A stretch of 64,000 nucleotides of DNA, taken from assembly GCA_022393335.1 (NCBI GenBank), contig JAJEKB010019221.1:1-64000 (forward strand), read 5' to 3'. This document shows, piece by piece, positions 49,931 through 62,668 of this stretch. The notes below the pieces were generated by a model. The model had not been told where the DNA came from, did no database searches, and worked only from the letters and a program-made list of their open reading frames with translations. The DNA is from Macrotrachela quadricornifera (Eukaryota; Rotifera; Eurotatoria; Philodinida; Philodinidae). The first letter of the stretch is position 1; every line of letters begins with the position of its first letter. The position numbers and the translations under genes are program-made.

Positions 49931-52900
49931 TAAAATGAAATCAACCGAAATGATTAATCAATATTTATATGTTTTGTTAAAGTCACTTGTAGCCCGAAGG
50001 ATAGAAAAAATAGAAGTAACGAATAGTGCGAAATGAATTGATTTATTCTAAAATATTTTTACATATAAAAAAAAAACATTGTATACTTGCATTATTTTTT
50101 TTTTGGTTTTGTATGCGTGTTGACAATAACAACAAACACCTTCATCCCCTATATTTTCTCTTCTTTTTTTTTACATTCTTTTAGACATCAAATTTTACAC
50201 ACTCTTGTCAGTTATTTTTATTTCAATGTCAATATTATGGTTATGACATATTCAAGAAAAAAAAATGAAGAAGATGAGAAACAAAGGTTTCTCTCTTTTC
50301 TTCTTTTTTTTTGTGTTCTTCTATGTTTTCTTTTGTGCAATAGATTTTTTTGCACATATTTCTGCTTCACTAACACTAATCAACAATACTTTCGTTTTTT
50401 TTTCTTTTTATTATTTGACACGCGATTTTAAATAACTCAATATCTATATATAAAATATAATGAAAAAGATTGCATGAGAATGTCTTCCGATCAATCAATC
50501 GGTAAATAAGTTTTCGATAGATTTTCTTTTTAAGTATTATTGTTAGATGATAGAAACAAAAAGAAAGTTCTTTTTTTTTTTCTTAATGGAAATTTTCGTT
50601 TGTTTCATTATTGTTGTCAATATTAATTAATAATTTATTTTTTAAATCTAAATTATTCATTATCGAATAATAAGTTGACTTTTTTTTTTGATACATTCAT
50701 GAGTATTTTTGTTCTTTGTCTGCATTCAGCAAACAGATTTATTTTTATTTAAGTGCGTTTGATTTTTTTTTTATTACATCATTCTTTAATCTTGAAATTG
50801 AAGTGTATGAATTATAAATGTCTATATATAATTTCGAATTGATTTATTCAAAGTTAAAAAAAGAAAGAAAAATTGTGTTCAAGCATCTTTAACAGCAGGA
50901 ATAACTTGAAAGCACAGTTGAAAATAACGAAGCAGTTTTTAATCTACCTTGTCGGCAACAAAAATACATAACAGATGTTGTTATCAACAAGCTTTTTTTT
51001 TTTACTTCATTAACTGTTACACAATAGCAATAAACCCGTATAGATTTAAAAAGAAAACCTTGAAGTGTTTCGTTTTATGATATTAAGAATTCTTTTTCTA
51101 GAAATTTCAAATAGAATTTAAAATTATATTAAGAATATTACATAATTGCTATAGTCAAGTATCTAATAATCGTTTGGCGATTGTTATTATTGCGTTAGCA
51201 AAACTATTAATGTCAATATCGAATAGAAAATATGGAAAAAATAATTTTGAATATTAAATAATGATTGATGTCAAGTGAGAAATTGATTCACAATAGATAT
51301 TATTGGGAACGAAATAACTAATTCACGCTTGTTTTTTTTTATATAAACACAAGCATTATAAGTCCTTATTTTACATACCTAATACATGACGTTGCTATAT
51401 TCACAGATATAATTCATCAAATATAAGAAAAGATTTCATTTTATTACTTGTGATAAAGACGTAAAAAAAATGTCTTTGACTTGATCTTCATCAATAAAAT
51501 TTATAAATGTGAAAAGAAATATCCACAAGTCAAAAAGTGAAAATGGTATCATCTATCAATCAAACATATAGAATGATATAAAAAAACAACAATACACGAA
51601 ACAAGAATGACGTTATACTAGTAAAAAAAGTCAGTTGAAAGAGTACACATAGTTTGTAAGACTAACTGTTATACTTCGGTTTATTTAGTATATGATGAAG
51701 AAAAAAAAACAACTGATAATATTCTTATATATAATGGAAGAAGAGAATAACGTTTTCCAAAATTTTATTTTCTTGATTAGTTGACGTAACTAATTCTGTT
51801 AATATTATGAAATTAAAAGAATAAACTCTTATGTTATTCATGCAATATTTTGAATCATGATCAATGAGAATTGTAAAATAAAAATGATATAATAAAATAT
51901 AACAATACAGCAAATATTATTCTATTATTGTTAAAAATAAAGAATATGACCAACAACAAAATAATACATTTAAAAAAGCAAACTTTCTTTGTTTGTTCTA
52001 CATTATTCTGTATGTTAAAATTTATACAATTCATCAAAATTTAAAAGCTTTTATATTTCAATTTGTCACTATAGAATTACAATTGTAAAAATAAAAAAAC
52101 ACATTTAAGTTCAAATTTTATATTTCAATTTCAACCTAAATTTTTCATTAAAAATCAAAGTTATTAATCGATCTATCAAAATATATGATCGTTAAAATTA
52201 TCAATATTTTCTAGCTATCCATCTAATTTTATTTCAAATAAAAAAATCAAATTTCTAAAGAAACTAAAGAATGAAAATATATAAATCATGAATCAATTCA
52301 ACATTAACTTCTTTTCCATTAATAATATGATCATTATAGAAAATTCAAATTATATTGAATATTTAATTAAAGTGACTACAGAAATGATACTTTTCTTATC
52401 ATATTATCTGAAAGAAAAACATGATATATCAATTTTTAATGAGACAACGTCTGATTGATTTTAATAATTATTAGTTTTTATTTTTACAAAATTTATTAAT
52501 TATTTGCACTTATATCTTTTATTGCATTTCAAGAATCGAACATTTTTGATATAGCCTGAGGATTTTATTAAAAGTATTCTTTTCTTACTGATTGAGCTTA
52601 TACTAAGTACGATAAAAAGGTCATACGTTTTCTTCTTCTTTTTCTTCTTCTCTAAAAAACAATTTCGATTTCAGCCATCTTTCAAGTTCATTTTAGCACA
52701 CTAACGTCATTAGGGTAAACTAAAGAGAATAGAAAAGAAATGGGCGGATGCAAAAGAGAAAAGAGTAAAGAACGAACATTCTCGCTTTGTCGCGCTCTTC
52801 GGTCACGTCTCTTTCATATACCTGTTTTAGTTAAATGAAAAAAAGTGAATAAAAAAGAAAAAAACGTCTGCAATCGATCATTAAAATACAAGACAAAAAA

Positions 52901-55748
52901 ATGTCTTTTAGGAAATACAAATGACAACGAGATAATTATTCAATGTCAAAAACGTATGATACCATACACATACAATATAATAATTCTTCAAACTTTATCG
53001 CATGTTTGTGGCTTCTTAACGTCAAGGTGAGAATGCTGCTTTCTTTTTTTTTGATCTCTCTTGAGAATTAACTGGAAGTGAATGCTATGCGTATAAATAC
53101 ACCATCGATCATTATCTTTACCACTATCCGTCACTATTTATGGACATCGAATGACTTTTTTCCCTCTGGTATAGAGAATCAGATAACAGTTGTTATAAAA
53201 AAAAAGAACGAAGTGTAACTGTATCCTTTTACTATTGATAATAGTCATTTGACCCTACATCAACAGGCGTAAGTTTTTTGATTTATTACTTTTAACCTTG
53301 TCTTCGTTATTTATAATCATAATGAAGGTTTCATTCTTAACTTTTCAATTGATCGTCTAGACTAAATGCATGTAAATATATATATAAAATTTAATAAGAT
53401 TTCCTTATAGTTTTATATGTCAATATTTATATTTATATTTAAAACTGTACAAAATTATTTGTTTTATCATAGACCATGATAAGTGTTATAAGATAAAAGT
53501 TCATGGTCTCAAAGTAATATCATGAAGATCATACATATGTTTACATGTCTGTCACGCTAATCAACACATTATAATGTACTTGACAATTTCTTCTATTTAT
53601 AAATATCCATTTTCATAGAATTTGATCTATTCTTGTGGACTTTCTATGCAATTATCAAGTAAATGCAAGGGTGAGAGATGACGACATTTGTTATCGTTTG
53701 TAGATTATTGAAAAAAAAAGAGTATATATATATATATATAGTATTTTTAAGTAACAAAAATGATCAGGCAATATATAGTAGGAAATAGTAAGATGTAATA
53801 TTTAAAGTTATAATGAGATATTTTATTACTGATTTTTATCATAAATATCAAATTATAGTTAAAGCTAATAAATTTAATTAGAATTTTATTAGTTTTTACA
53901 AATGTTGATTTTATTGATTATCATTTATTTTAGTTACGTGTACTATTTCATTTATCTCTCTTGAGAAGAAACGATTTTTTTTTCTATTACATGTATAATT
54001 CCTAAGAAGAAAATTACAGCAGTGAATACAAGGTTGCTGATGTATGATGTAATTGAATATCAATCTAGCGCCTGTATGTATATATGTGTGTGCTTGTGAA
54101 CATAAGAAAAAAGAAATCATTGCTGTCGAATATATATGCAATAGGGATTACTACACGTCAAAGGCGAAGAATATTCGATATCATCTATATATATAGATAT
54201 ATAGATATATATGCGTATAAAAAAGCAATTATCTTTTGTATTCATCTTTCATATATATTTGACAGTTTCAATCATTTATCTTCGATAACCATGAAACTTC
54301 TATAAGACGAGTCATGTCCTTTTACAGTCAATTTTATTTCCAGTCCTTCATGTTAGCATTTATATACAGATATATATCTATATTAGTGAGATAAACAATT
54401 TGGATATTAAAACTGATAATTTAACAAAATATATTCACTAATTTTACACTATCACTGATAGACAAATTAACTAGTATATATGTACTTGTTACTCTATTTT
54501 TTCTTTCGATTATCACTTGTCATTGAACAGTTTTCATCATTTCATACTTATCTCTAAATTTAGTTCTTGTCATTTTTCTTTTTTATAACTCAAATATGAA
54601 TTGGCTTATAATCGTGTCTCATTCCTAATATTACGCAAACGTAAGCAATTATATTCAAGTGCATCAGACGATGATTAGGTGAATGACATGAATAAAAATT
54701 TTTTTTTTTGCTCTCTTCTCTTTGCTGAACACTTGAAAATGCATCATCTCATACTGTATATTAACGTAATTTTATTCATTTTGTTAAAACTCGGCATAAC
54801 GATTCAATGAACCATATTAAAAAAAAAAAGATTGACCTAGAAATAACAAAAAAAAAATGACAAGGAAGAAATATGTGCATTTGTTCACCTCTGTCTAACC
54901 GGCGAGAGAGCGGGACATGTTCATAATATGCATGAACGGACGTATAACGAAGAAAAAAAAAACCGTGTACATGATTGTTACTCTCTCATATCGTTTGTAC
55001 GTATGTATGTACAATATTGGCAAAATAAGAACTGTATTGGTTGAGAATAGAAAGAAGATTGAGCGGCGCATGTCTGTCTACAACTCAATAACAGCCTACT
55101 AGTCATCAGACGAAGTGGGTTATTGTATGAGTAGAAAAGAAGGATTACATCATGATGGTGAGTGTAAACAAGAATAATACTGAGTACTAATGACTACTCC
55201 ATCATTTGAAGAAGAAGAGAGGTGAGTTATAGTAGTTAGATTTGATGAGAATAAAAGTGTTGATGAATGATTACACCATCATATCAACACAGCTGTTTTT
55301 TATAGTATAAAATAAATAACCAGAATAGATATAGGAGAATAATCATGTTTTATTAGTTTTTCATATGTACTTGTTTATTTTTATGTCCATTTTCTTCTAT
55401 ATAAAATAAGAAAAAGCTGAATCAAATTGTGTGAATGATAAACATGTATTATGTGTTATCCATTGACCTTGTTCTATATTCTTTTATTCTGAATGATTTT
55501 TAATGTCAATTTTTCTAGTTTAATGTTTATCCAACATTTATTTATTATCATTCTTCGTTATCCAATTAGAGATTGAGTGTATTCCCTGAAGTGCTCTTAC
55601 TATCTATTTCTTTTTTTGGGTCCTACCTTGCAATCAAGGATTATTCTTTTTTCTCCTGAGATATCATCTAGACAAATATAATTGGAAAAAAAAAGAATCA
55701 ATCATCATCTCTAATAAAATATTTATTTTAGACCAACATACAGTGAAT
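49931..55748. other. Long intergenic region upstream of the RASSF-type gene
   Basis: 5.8 kb without a supportable gene. It contains a TA dinucleotide microsatellite at 53,722-53,741 and a TATA/GATA-type repeat at 54,185-54,215. A patch of higher GC lies at 52,700-52,820. A good donor-like site (GTCAAG|GTGAGA) near 53,028 could end a 5' UTR exon of the downstream gene, but I cannot establish it. Remaining open frames are A/T-biased chance frames. Confidence 0.5.
53722..53741. repeat. TA dinucleotide microsatellite
   Basis: About ten TA repeats in intergenic DNA. Other short TA tracts lie in the second-last long intron region of ADAR (32,054-32,073) and near 43,290. Confidence 0.85.
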
Positions 55749-57023
55749 ATGTCGACAGCAGCTAGTAATCTAAATAGTACTACTAGTTCAACAGATCCTA
55801 ATGAAACAATACTTGAAATACCTGTTTGGGTTAATGGTAAACGTAAATGGGTAACTGGTATAACTAAAAAAACTACATTTGATGATCTTATCTATGCTCT
55901 TTTGGCACAAGCTGATCTACTTAAATCATCCGATATAACCAATTCATCATCAAATAGTATCACAGGTTATGCTATTGCTGAATGTATTCAATCGACTCCT
56001 TCATCTACTGAATCACTTATTACTCAACGTATTCTTAAAGGTCGTTCAAAAGTGATCAAAGCATATAAAAATTGGCAATTTGATAAATTACCATTAACAA
56101 TACTTCATCTTACATCAACATCATCATTAATTGATAATCATAATAATTCTTCAACAACAAAATTTCGTTCAAAAATTTTTCGTCGATTTTTATCATCAAA
56201 AGGAATTAATCAAGATGAATTAAATCATCAAAAAATTTTAAATAATTATCAAGAAAATTTAAATATTCTTGAAAGACAAAAACGTTTACTTGATTATCTT
56301 GATGAAAAAATTTATCAATCTGAAAAAAATTCTTCTTCTTCTCCTAATTCATCAAATTCAATTATTACTTTAAATGATGTATCACATTTATTACTAACAA
56401 AACCTATTCAACAAGAACAATTAATATTAGCAACACAATTATGTAATTCAATATTTAATATTCAAGAACATATTGATGAAAAAATAAATATTTCAAATGC
56501 TGTTGAACAAGCTATATCAAATGAATTAAATCATGTTTTACATCAACAACATTATGATACATTACCATTAAATATTTCAGATAATTTAAATTCATCAAAT
56601 GATTTAATAACACTTAAAAATTCTATCTATCGTAGTAGAGAATTATCTCGAATACAGTCAAAAGAAATGCATGATTTAGATTTATCATTACGTGAAGTTG
56701 ATACATTAATTGGATCAAAATATGATGAACTTAAATATCTTGAATATGAAACATCATCATCAAATTCAATACTAAGATCAAGATCTCTTACACCAAATAT
56801 AAATTTAATACAACAACTAAATATTGATGAACAACGTCAACAACAACAACAACAACAACAACAGCAACAAACAACTTATGATACAATTAATATTGCTTTT
56901 AATTCAATGAAAGAAATTGATGAAGATTCAGGAATTAATTCATTAACAAGTGAAGATAGTAATCATCATTCAATGTCTAATATGAATCAAAAAATGAGTA
57001 CACAACTCGAAACACTTGTTTAA
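55749..57023 (+). CDS. N-terminal RASSF-type Ras-association protein
   Basis: An uninterrupted coding exon of 424 residues starts at MSTAASNLN. A GTG lies in frame two codons upstream, but the ATG at 55,749 is the natural start. Residues ~20-45 (ILEIPVWVNGKRKWVTGI, then KKTTFDDLIYALL) match the start of the Ras-association domain of RASSF7-10 proteins, which bind Ras-like GTPases and act in Hippo/JNK signalling and at centrosomes. The strand after a low-complexity loop (ILKGRSKVIKAYKNWQFD) completes the domain. The rest is Ser/Asn-rich with predicted coiled-coil helices (NILERQKRLLDYLDEKI; SRIQSKEMHDLDLSLREVD), also family-like. A poly-Gln tract of about 11 lies near residue 365. An AG acceptor lies 19 nt before the ATG. 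Confidence 0.85.
   Translation: MSTAASNLNSTTSSTDPNETILEIPVWVNGKRKWVTGITKKTTFDDLIYALLAQADLLKSSDITNSSSNSITGYAIAECIQSTPSSTESLITQRILKGRSKVIKAYKNWQFDKLPLTILHLTSTSSLIDNHNNSSTTKFRSKIFRRFLSSKGINQDELNHQKILNNYQENLNILERQKRLLDYLDEKIYQSEKNSSSSPNSSNSIITLNDVSHLLLTKPIQQEQLILATQLCNSIFNIQEHIDEKINISNAVEQAISNELNHVLHQQHYDTLPLNISDNLNSSNDLITLKNSIYRSRELSRIQSKEMHDLDLSLREVDTLIGSKYDELKYLEYETSSSNSILRSRSLTPNINLIQQLNIDEQRQQQQQQQQQQQTTYDTINIAFNSMKEIDEDSGINSLTSEDSNHHSMSNMNQKMSTQLETLV
56836..56871 (+). repeat. CAA/CAG trinucleotide tract (poly-Gln)
   Basis: Codes the glutamine run in the C-terminal part of the RASSF-type protein. Mostly CAA with one CAG. Confidence 0.85.
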
Positions 57024-59685
57024 AATTTATGTATTTTTAGCAATCTTTTCTTTGTCTTTTGTTTTTTTCTTAAATGTACACATCGAGTTGTTATTCTATC
57101 TTATTAAAATTTAAATCTGATGTTCTATTAAAATTCTACTGTATTTTTAAAAGTTCTCAACAGAATACTACATATTTTGATCAAAAAGAAAATCTATCTG
57201 AAAAACTGTGTCTTTCACTAAGAATTATTATAATTTTATTGTCATTTTCAAGAATTCTTTAGATTCTTAGTAATATTTTAACTTTAAAATGAGCATGTAA
57301 AGAATTCTGCCAACGGTGAGATAAATCTTAGAACGATTTTTGACTACACAAGGGAATATATGTGGAAATCGAAAACAACACGATTTTCCATTCAATGATG
57401 TGTAGGTTTTTTAAGAAAAATTTTTTCTTAAAAAGACAGTTGAGGACCTTAGCCTTTTTTCTCGAAAGAAAATTTGTTTGAAGAATATGTTGAGCTAGAT
57501 ATCATTCGATGTAATTTGATGCACTGATTCTGAATATCACCACAATTTTTCTTCAAAGTCTAACATAGATGTCGAACAGCGAATTTTCGCCTAGAGACCT
57601 TGAATTTTTGGAAACCATTCAAAACAGCCTAGGAAAGATTACATAAGTTGGCGCTACTATCATACTTAGGATACATATCCAGGAGTGCCTGCTAAAAATA
57701 CGCGTTCGATTAGACGTCATCCGATCGTAGGATTTTTAACACATGGAACGGTAAGTTTTCAGGTAGGATTCCGACATACGGATTCTTAGTTTTCTACTTT
57801 ATTTTAAATTGAATTACGATAATATTTTTTGCTTGAGGAATATCGCGTTAAAGTACTCGATGGCTTGACTTTGTTGTTTTATACTGATTTCTCGACCCAA
57901 ACCTTGGTAGGCTTTTCCTTCAGCTTCATAAAATTTAGAGATCCGCGATTTTAAGAAATAATATATTACATATATATATATTTCTACTCAAACAGTTAGA
58001 TTGTGGAAAAGAATATTTTTGCATATATCTGTCTGACTCCTCACTGTGTGTCATCTATTTACGTCACACATTATGAAACAAAATATTGCTCAAGTCGCCA
58101 TAATGCTACATAATTCAACACAGCATCTAGATTTAATTCCAAAATGATTTGAATACTAGAAGTATTGGTCATCAAAATTTTGCATTTAATATTTAAGTTT
58201 GAAATGTAAATCTTTCTACTAATCGGTTATGTTTTCACAATCATCATTATGCATTTACTGCTTCTTAATAGTAGCTGTTGATCATAGCCTTCAGCTGTCA
58301 TTTTGTATTGAAATCGATTATATCAAATAAGATAATAAACCAATAAGTAATGAAAGAAGCAATAAACAATAAACATCAAAACAAGTATGGCCATGACTGA
58401 CGATGAATAATAAAAACGTCCATAACATATAAATTCATTTCAAGTAGGAAATTCCTTGGAAAAATTCTCAATGAAGAAACTATAGGCAGCGATGTGTCCC
58501 TAAAATGTCTATTTTGGGCATCTCTAGTCGTTGAATAAACTGGTACTTGTATCTTGTTTAATTTTGCGTTTTCTCGAACATTTTAGAAACTAATGTTATT
58601 CAAATAATCTACAATTAGTTATTAGAATTTTTGAATTCAGTATGTTATTATATTCATAGTCGAAATCATGAAGCAATGATACATGAATAAAATACGATGT
58701 TCACAAACAATTCAATTAAGTATGCATCTCGATACTCAATGCTTCTCGACATCACAAATATTCTCTTTATTTTTTTCTGTTTCTTCTTGTTTATTACATG
58801 GATTTTTCCATCAGTAAACATTCCACAAGACTTTCCCACAATTCTGAATGCAGAATGAATTGTGATTATATAGAATGGAAACTCGAGTATCGTCATCGAA
58901 TTTTGATCAAATGACAAGATGGAAAAGCGTATCCCAATATCCTAGTATTCTTTGTATCGTGGTTGTATTCTTCATTTAAATGGAATATAGTATAACTCTG
59001 TGATTTGTTTCCAATATATAATTGTATTACTCTAAATATCGTTATATTGTATATTGTCTCTATGACGCTATTATATAATGATATGCATCACGAATAATAC
59101 TTTTCTTATTATTTAATCAAGTAAATCGATAAAACTCTTATTTGATTCAACATGACTTTTATATAGAAAATTTATTACCATATGATATTCACTATTTTTT
59201 TATTTTAATTTGATAAAATAACGAACGAAAAAAAAAAGTAGGAAAAATCGACTGTATATTATGTATTATTTTAATTAATAACAGTGAACGAGACAATATT
59301 ATTATGTAGTTTACATAAATTCTATATCATTATATTTAGACAACTGTTTCCTATAGTAAATGATAACAAATACAAATCTTTTATACTGACAATAGATGCA
59401 AGTTTGCGTACCTCATACAAATAATATGCTCATTATATTATCCTATCTTCTTTATAACAGTACATACAGAGTGTACTAAAAGTCTTGGTCGTTCTCAAAA
59501 AATAATTCATTCTCCGATAGGTCCATGACAAATAAATTTGATTTCGTTTTGGTTTTATGTGACTAAAATTTTCTCCTTTTATTTTTGTAACATACACTAT
59601 CTGCTTTTACACATCAAAATAGAGCCGCAATAATATATTAAAATGAAAACATCTGAAAATATTGCTGATTTCTCATTGCTGCTCA
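57024..59685. other. Intergenic, no gene seen
   Basis: AT-rich. A 28-bp A/T palindrome lies at about 57,409-57,437 (TTTTTTAAGAAAAA and its complement). Near 59,470 a phrase like GTGTACTAAAAGTCTTGG resembles the ends of some mariner-like elements, but no matching right end was found. Confidence 0.5.
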
Positions 59686-59689
59686 TATT

Positions 59690-60620
59690 CCCAGAGGTCC
59701 TTGCACCTTTCTTCAGCTCTCTTTAGCTTCCCTTCGATTCTCTTAGGTCCTTTGAGATCCCTTTACCTACCTTAAGTGCCTTTAGATCCTATTAGCTCCC
59801 TTCAACCTTTCTAGATTCCTATAACTCTCTAAAATTCCTACAGATCCCTACAGCAACATCAAGTCCCTTGAGCTCTCTTAAGCCTCTTTAGAACCTCTAA
59901 TTCCTTTCAGCTCCCGTTCGCCATCTTTATATCCTTTTAAACTGTTTTAGTCCGTTTCAGTAGCTTTTAGCTTCCCTTTAATCTCTCAAAATCCTAAATG
60001 AATTTCAAGCGACCTATAACGTGCACAGCGATCTAAAACCACTAACGCAATCTAAAACGGTCTTAAAAGCCTAAAGAAAATCAACAAGATCTAAAGGGAT
60101 CTCAAATAATCAAAAAACAGCTAAAGTGATGTACAAGGAGCGAAAGCAATCCAAAAATAGTCAAAGGAATCTAAAAGCAATTGAAAGGATGTAGAAACTG
60201 CTAAAAGGATCCAAGCGACTAAAGTCATCTAAACAGACTAAAACGATCTTAAGCGAGCTAAAATTGTCTAAAAAGACTAAAGGGACCCAACAGAATGTAA
60301 AGGGATCTCAAAGGGTCCAAAAACACTGCACAGAGCTAACAGAATCTAACGGGATCTGAAAACATTAAGGGAACCTAAAAGAATCTGGAAAGAGCTAAAA
60401 GACTCTAAAAAAACTGAAAGGAGCTAGAAGATTCCAAAAATACTAAAGTACCTAAGAGAATGTAATGGGATCTCAGAAGTTTTGAAAAAACCTAAAGAGT
60501 CTTGAATGGAGCTAAAAGGATCTAGAAAGAGCTAAAAGGGTCTAAAACGACTAAACTAACCCAAAAGTCTCTAAAAAGACTAAAGGGAGGAAACAGGTTC
60601 TAAGGGGATTTCAAACAGAG
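59690..60620. repeat. Strand-switching array of a degenerate 10-11 bp unit
   Basis: From 59,690 to about 59,990 the plus strand repeats variants of CTTTAGATCC / TTTAGCTCCC every 10-11 bases. From about 60,030 to 60,620 it carries the complement, GGATCTAAAG / GAGCTAAAAG. Longer matches link the arms: the 21 bases at 59,746-59,766 are, within one or two bases, the reverse complement of 60,297-60,318. A higher-order unit around GAATGTAA(A/T)GGGATCTCA recurs at about 60,293, 60,457 and, more weakly, 60,592. There is no coding capacity. It looks like an old, degenerate minisatellite with an inversion. Confidence 0.8.
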
Positions 60621-60700
60621 CTGGGCAGCTCCGCCTTTAAGTTTGCGTGCCAGAGTCCAGCTCCGGCTCTGGCTCCGACGTCAAAAATGTCCATTTTTTC
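60621..60700. repeat. GC-richer AGCTCCGGCTC-type remnant
   Basis: A short stretch with GAGCTGGGCAGCTCC and CCAGCTCCGGCTCTGG, distinct in composition from both neighbours. It is probably the edge of another repeat. Confidence 0.4.
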
Positions 60701-60808
60701 CTTGTTTTTCTTTTAATGGATTTCCATAGATTTTCAAGTAACAACAAATATGAAATACTGATATAGTTGAAAACATCTGGATAACAAATAAAGAATGTCT
60801 AGTGTAGA

Positions 60809-61624
60809 CAGGGTTGCCAGATGAAAAAGTTGTAAATCGAAAATTTTCCATCTCAATTCAGAAAAATTCAGAAAAAATATCCATTAAATTCGGAAAAAAA
60901 TTCAGAATGCTGTTATTTAATTTTGCAACGCTTAAATTAATTCTTTTCTGTTGCAAAAAGCAATTTCTCTTTTCAGTTATCACCTATTTATATAAACTTC
61001 ATCAATAGTAAAAAGAATACACTCAATATACAACTACTAGAAAGCATTGTTTTCAAGAAAGAATACAATTAGTACAAGAAAAGCAACACAAAGTAAATTA
61101 TCTATACATATACACAGCTCAAAACACTAATCGAAAAAACTGAAGTTCATTCATCAAGAACGCGTTTTTTTTAAATAAACTTTTCGTTCGAAACTATTTG
61201 TTTCAATAAGTCTTCTTGAGTTAAAATAAATTTAAAAAAGTTTTTACAAGGAATATCAGAATTCATATTTAACTTTAGTTTCTTAGAGATAGTGTTGCTT
61301 CGAATAACTTCTCATAGAAATAAGAAATTGATTTCAACTATTTTCAAAGAAGTTACAGTAGATTGAAGACCATGTTTATCGTACCATATGACTTTCCATA
61401 GAATGAATTATCTAATGATTACAGGAAATTAAAGATGGCGTAGTGATAGCTGATAAAAGTCATGGTCAAACATTTAATACGAGAAAAACTTATTAAAATA
61501 CTGCGATGCAGAAAAATGCGGAAAAATCTCGAAAAATCAGATGAATTCAGAACGGCAGAAAAGGGACAGAAAAAATCGAAAAAATCAGAATTTTCTGATA
61601 AATTCAGAAGATCTGGCAACCCTG
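60809..61624. mobile_element. Element with 14-bp terminal inverted repeats
   Basis: CAGGGTTGCCAGAT at 60,809-60,822 is matched perfectly in inverse orientation at 61,611-61,624. CAGGGTTGCC ends are common in hAT-type transposons, but no 8-bp target duplication is visible (AGTGTAGA against CTCTTGGC). Subterminal regions at both ends carry clustered (T/A)CAGAAAAA and CGAAAAA repeats in the same orientation. No transposase is seen in the ~800-bp interior, so it is a non-autonomous or eroded copy. Confidence 0.65.
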
Positions 61625-62179
61625 CTCTTGGCCCACTTTATGAACAGTAGAAGAAAATCATAAAAAGGCACTCTATACTGTCTAATTCCTGTCAACAAAC
61701 GAACGCTGAATTTAATAATTATTATCAATTAATGCAATGTGTAGAATTTAGAACCAAATAGAAATACAATTCAGTCTTTTTTGTTGACAATCTGCTATAG
61801 AAAAACAAGGGTTGATGAAAACGATGCCTTGACACAAACGCGCCTTGGAGTTTTTTCACTTTTACATTCTGACATTCTCGACAACTTTTTGTTCGGCCCC
61901 TCTACCAAACAATGTTGTCTCTTTATGCAATTTTTCATGATATTTTCCCCACTTGTTTTTTCCTTTCGCTCATGGTCTCGTTTATACCGTCGTATTTTTC
62001 TTTTTGCCCTTTGAATAATTAACATAACCTACGTAAAAACGATGTTTTTTCTTTCTTCCTTACCAATACAATTTATTTTCAGGCTCTTAATACTGCCTGA
62101 TCATTTTTCGGCTCATCATTAACTTCAAGTCACTGCAAATCACTGATGCGTTTTCATTCATCTACCATTACTAGAAGGA

Positions 62180-62190
62180 GTATATAAGCA
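62180..62190 (+). promoter_or_regulatory. TATA box of the small secreted peptide gene
   Basis: TATATAAG lies about 80 bases upstream of the ATG at 62,265, placing the start of transcription near 62,210 and leaving a ~50-base leader. It is the clearest core promoter in the window. Confidence 0.6.
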
Positions 62191-62264
62191 GGCAAACAGT
62201 ACACATTTTTTCACAATTCAAACCAAATCCATCGATACACCTACCTTCGCCACAAAAAGCAGCT

Positions 62265-62456
62265 ATGCAACTCAAAACCCTTACAATCATCCTCGTCATC
62301 AGTGTCATTTTGGGACAATATTTCATGGTCAATGCCATGAATCTTTATAACAGCGATGAAGACGTCTACGAAACTCGGCTAGAAGCATTACGCGCTTTGC
62401 TCCACGCTGTAAACCAAGAACGACCAACCATCCAACAATTATCTGTTACTACTTAA
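62265..62456 (+). CDS. Small secreted peptide, 63 aa, unknown
   Basis: The peptide has a textbook signal sequence (MQLKTLTIILVISVILGQYF, cleavage predicted after VNA at residue 24). A 39-residue acidic, helix-prone mature part follows (NLYNSDEDVYETRLEALRAL, then LHAVNQERPTIQQLSVTT). It contains no Cys, so it is not a defensin-type peptide, and no dibasic sites, so it is not a typical neuropeptide precursor. Codon use is richer in C/G than that of the neighbouring genes. A TATA box and a short leader precede it, and no intron is present. I do not recognise the family. It is followed within ~200 bp by a 176-bp satellite. Confidence 0.7.
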   Translation: MQLKTLTIILVISVILGQYFMVNAMNLYNSDEDVYETRLEALRALLHAVNQERPTIQQLSVTT

Positions 62457-62668
62457 TCACACCTTCTAAACGGATACATACGTATTGCGAAAAAAATGAC
62501 TAATCCGCACTAAACATTCTAAAACCTCATAACTCGCATCATCAAATCTCATCCTACTGACTTCATTACACGCAATAATACTTGAAAACAAATATCACTA
62601 TCTTTTCACATATTCAACAACTACTACACAAACACAAATGGCTCACTAAATCACGCAAGTTTCCTAAG

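Noticed and set aside
50087..50431. 114-codon plus-strand frame near 50 kb
   Set aside because: It is a translation of T-rich low-complexity DNA upstream of the Ser-rich gene.
61419..61650. Overlapping frames on both strands in the CAGAAAAA-rich region
   Set aside because: They reflect the subterminal repeats of the inverted-repeat element.
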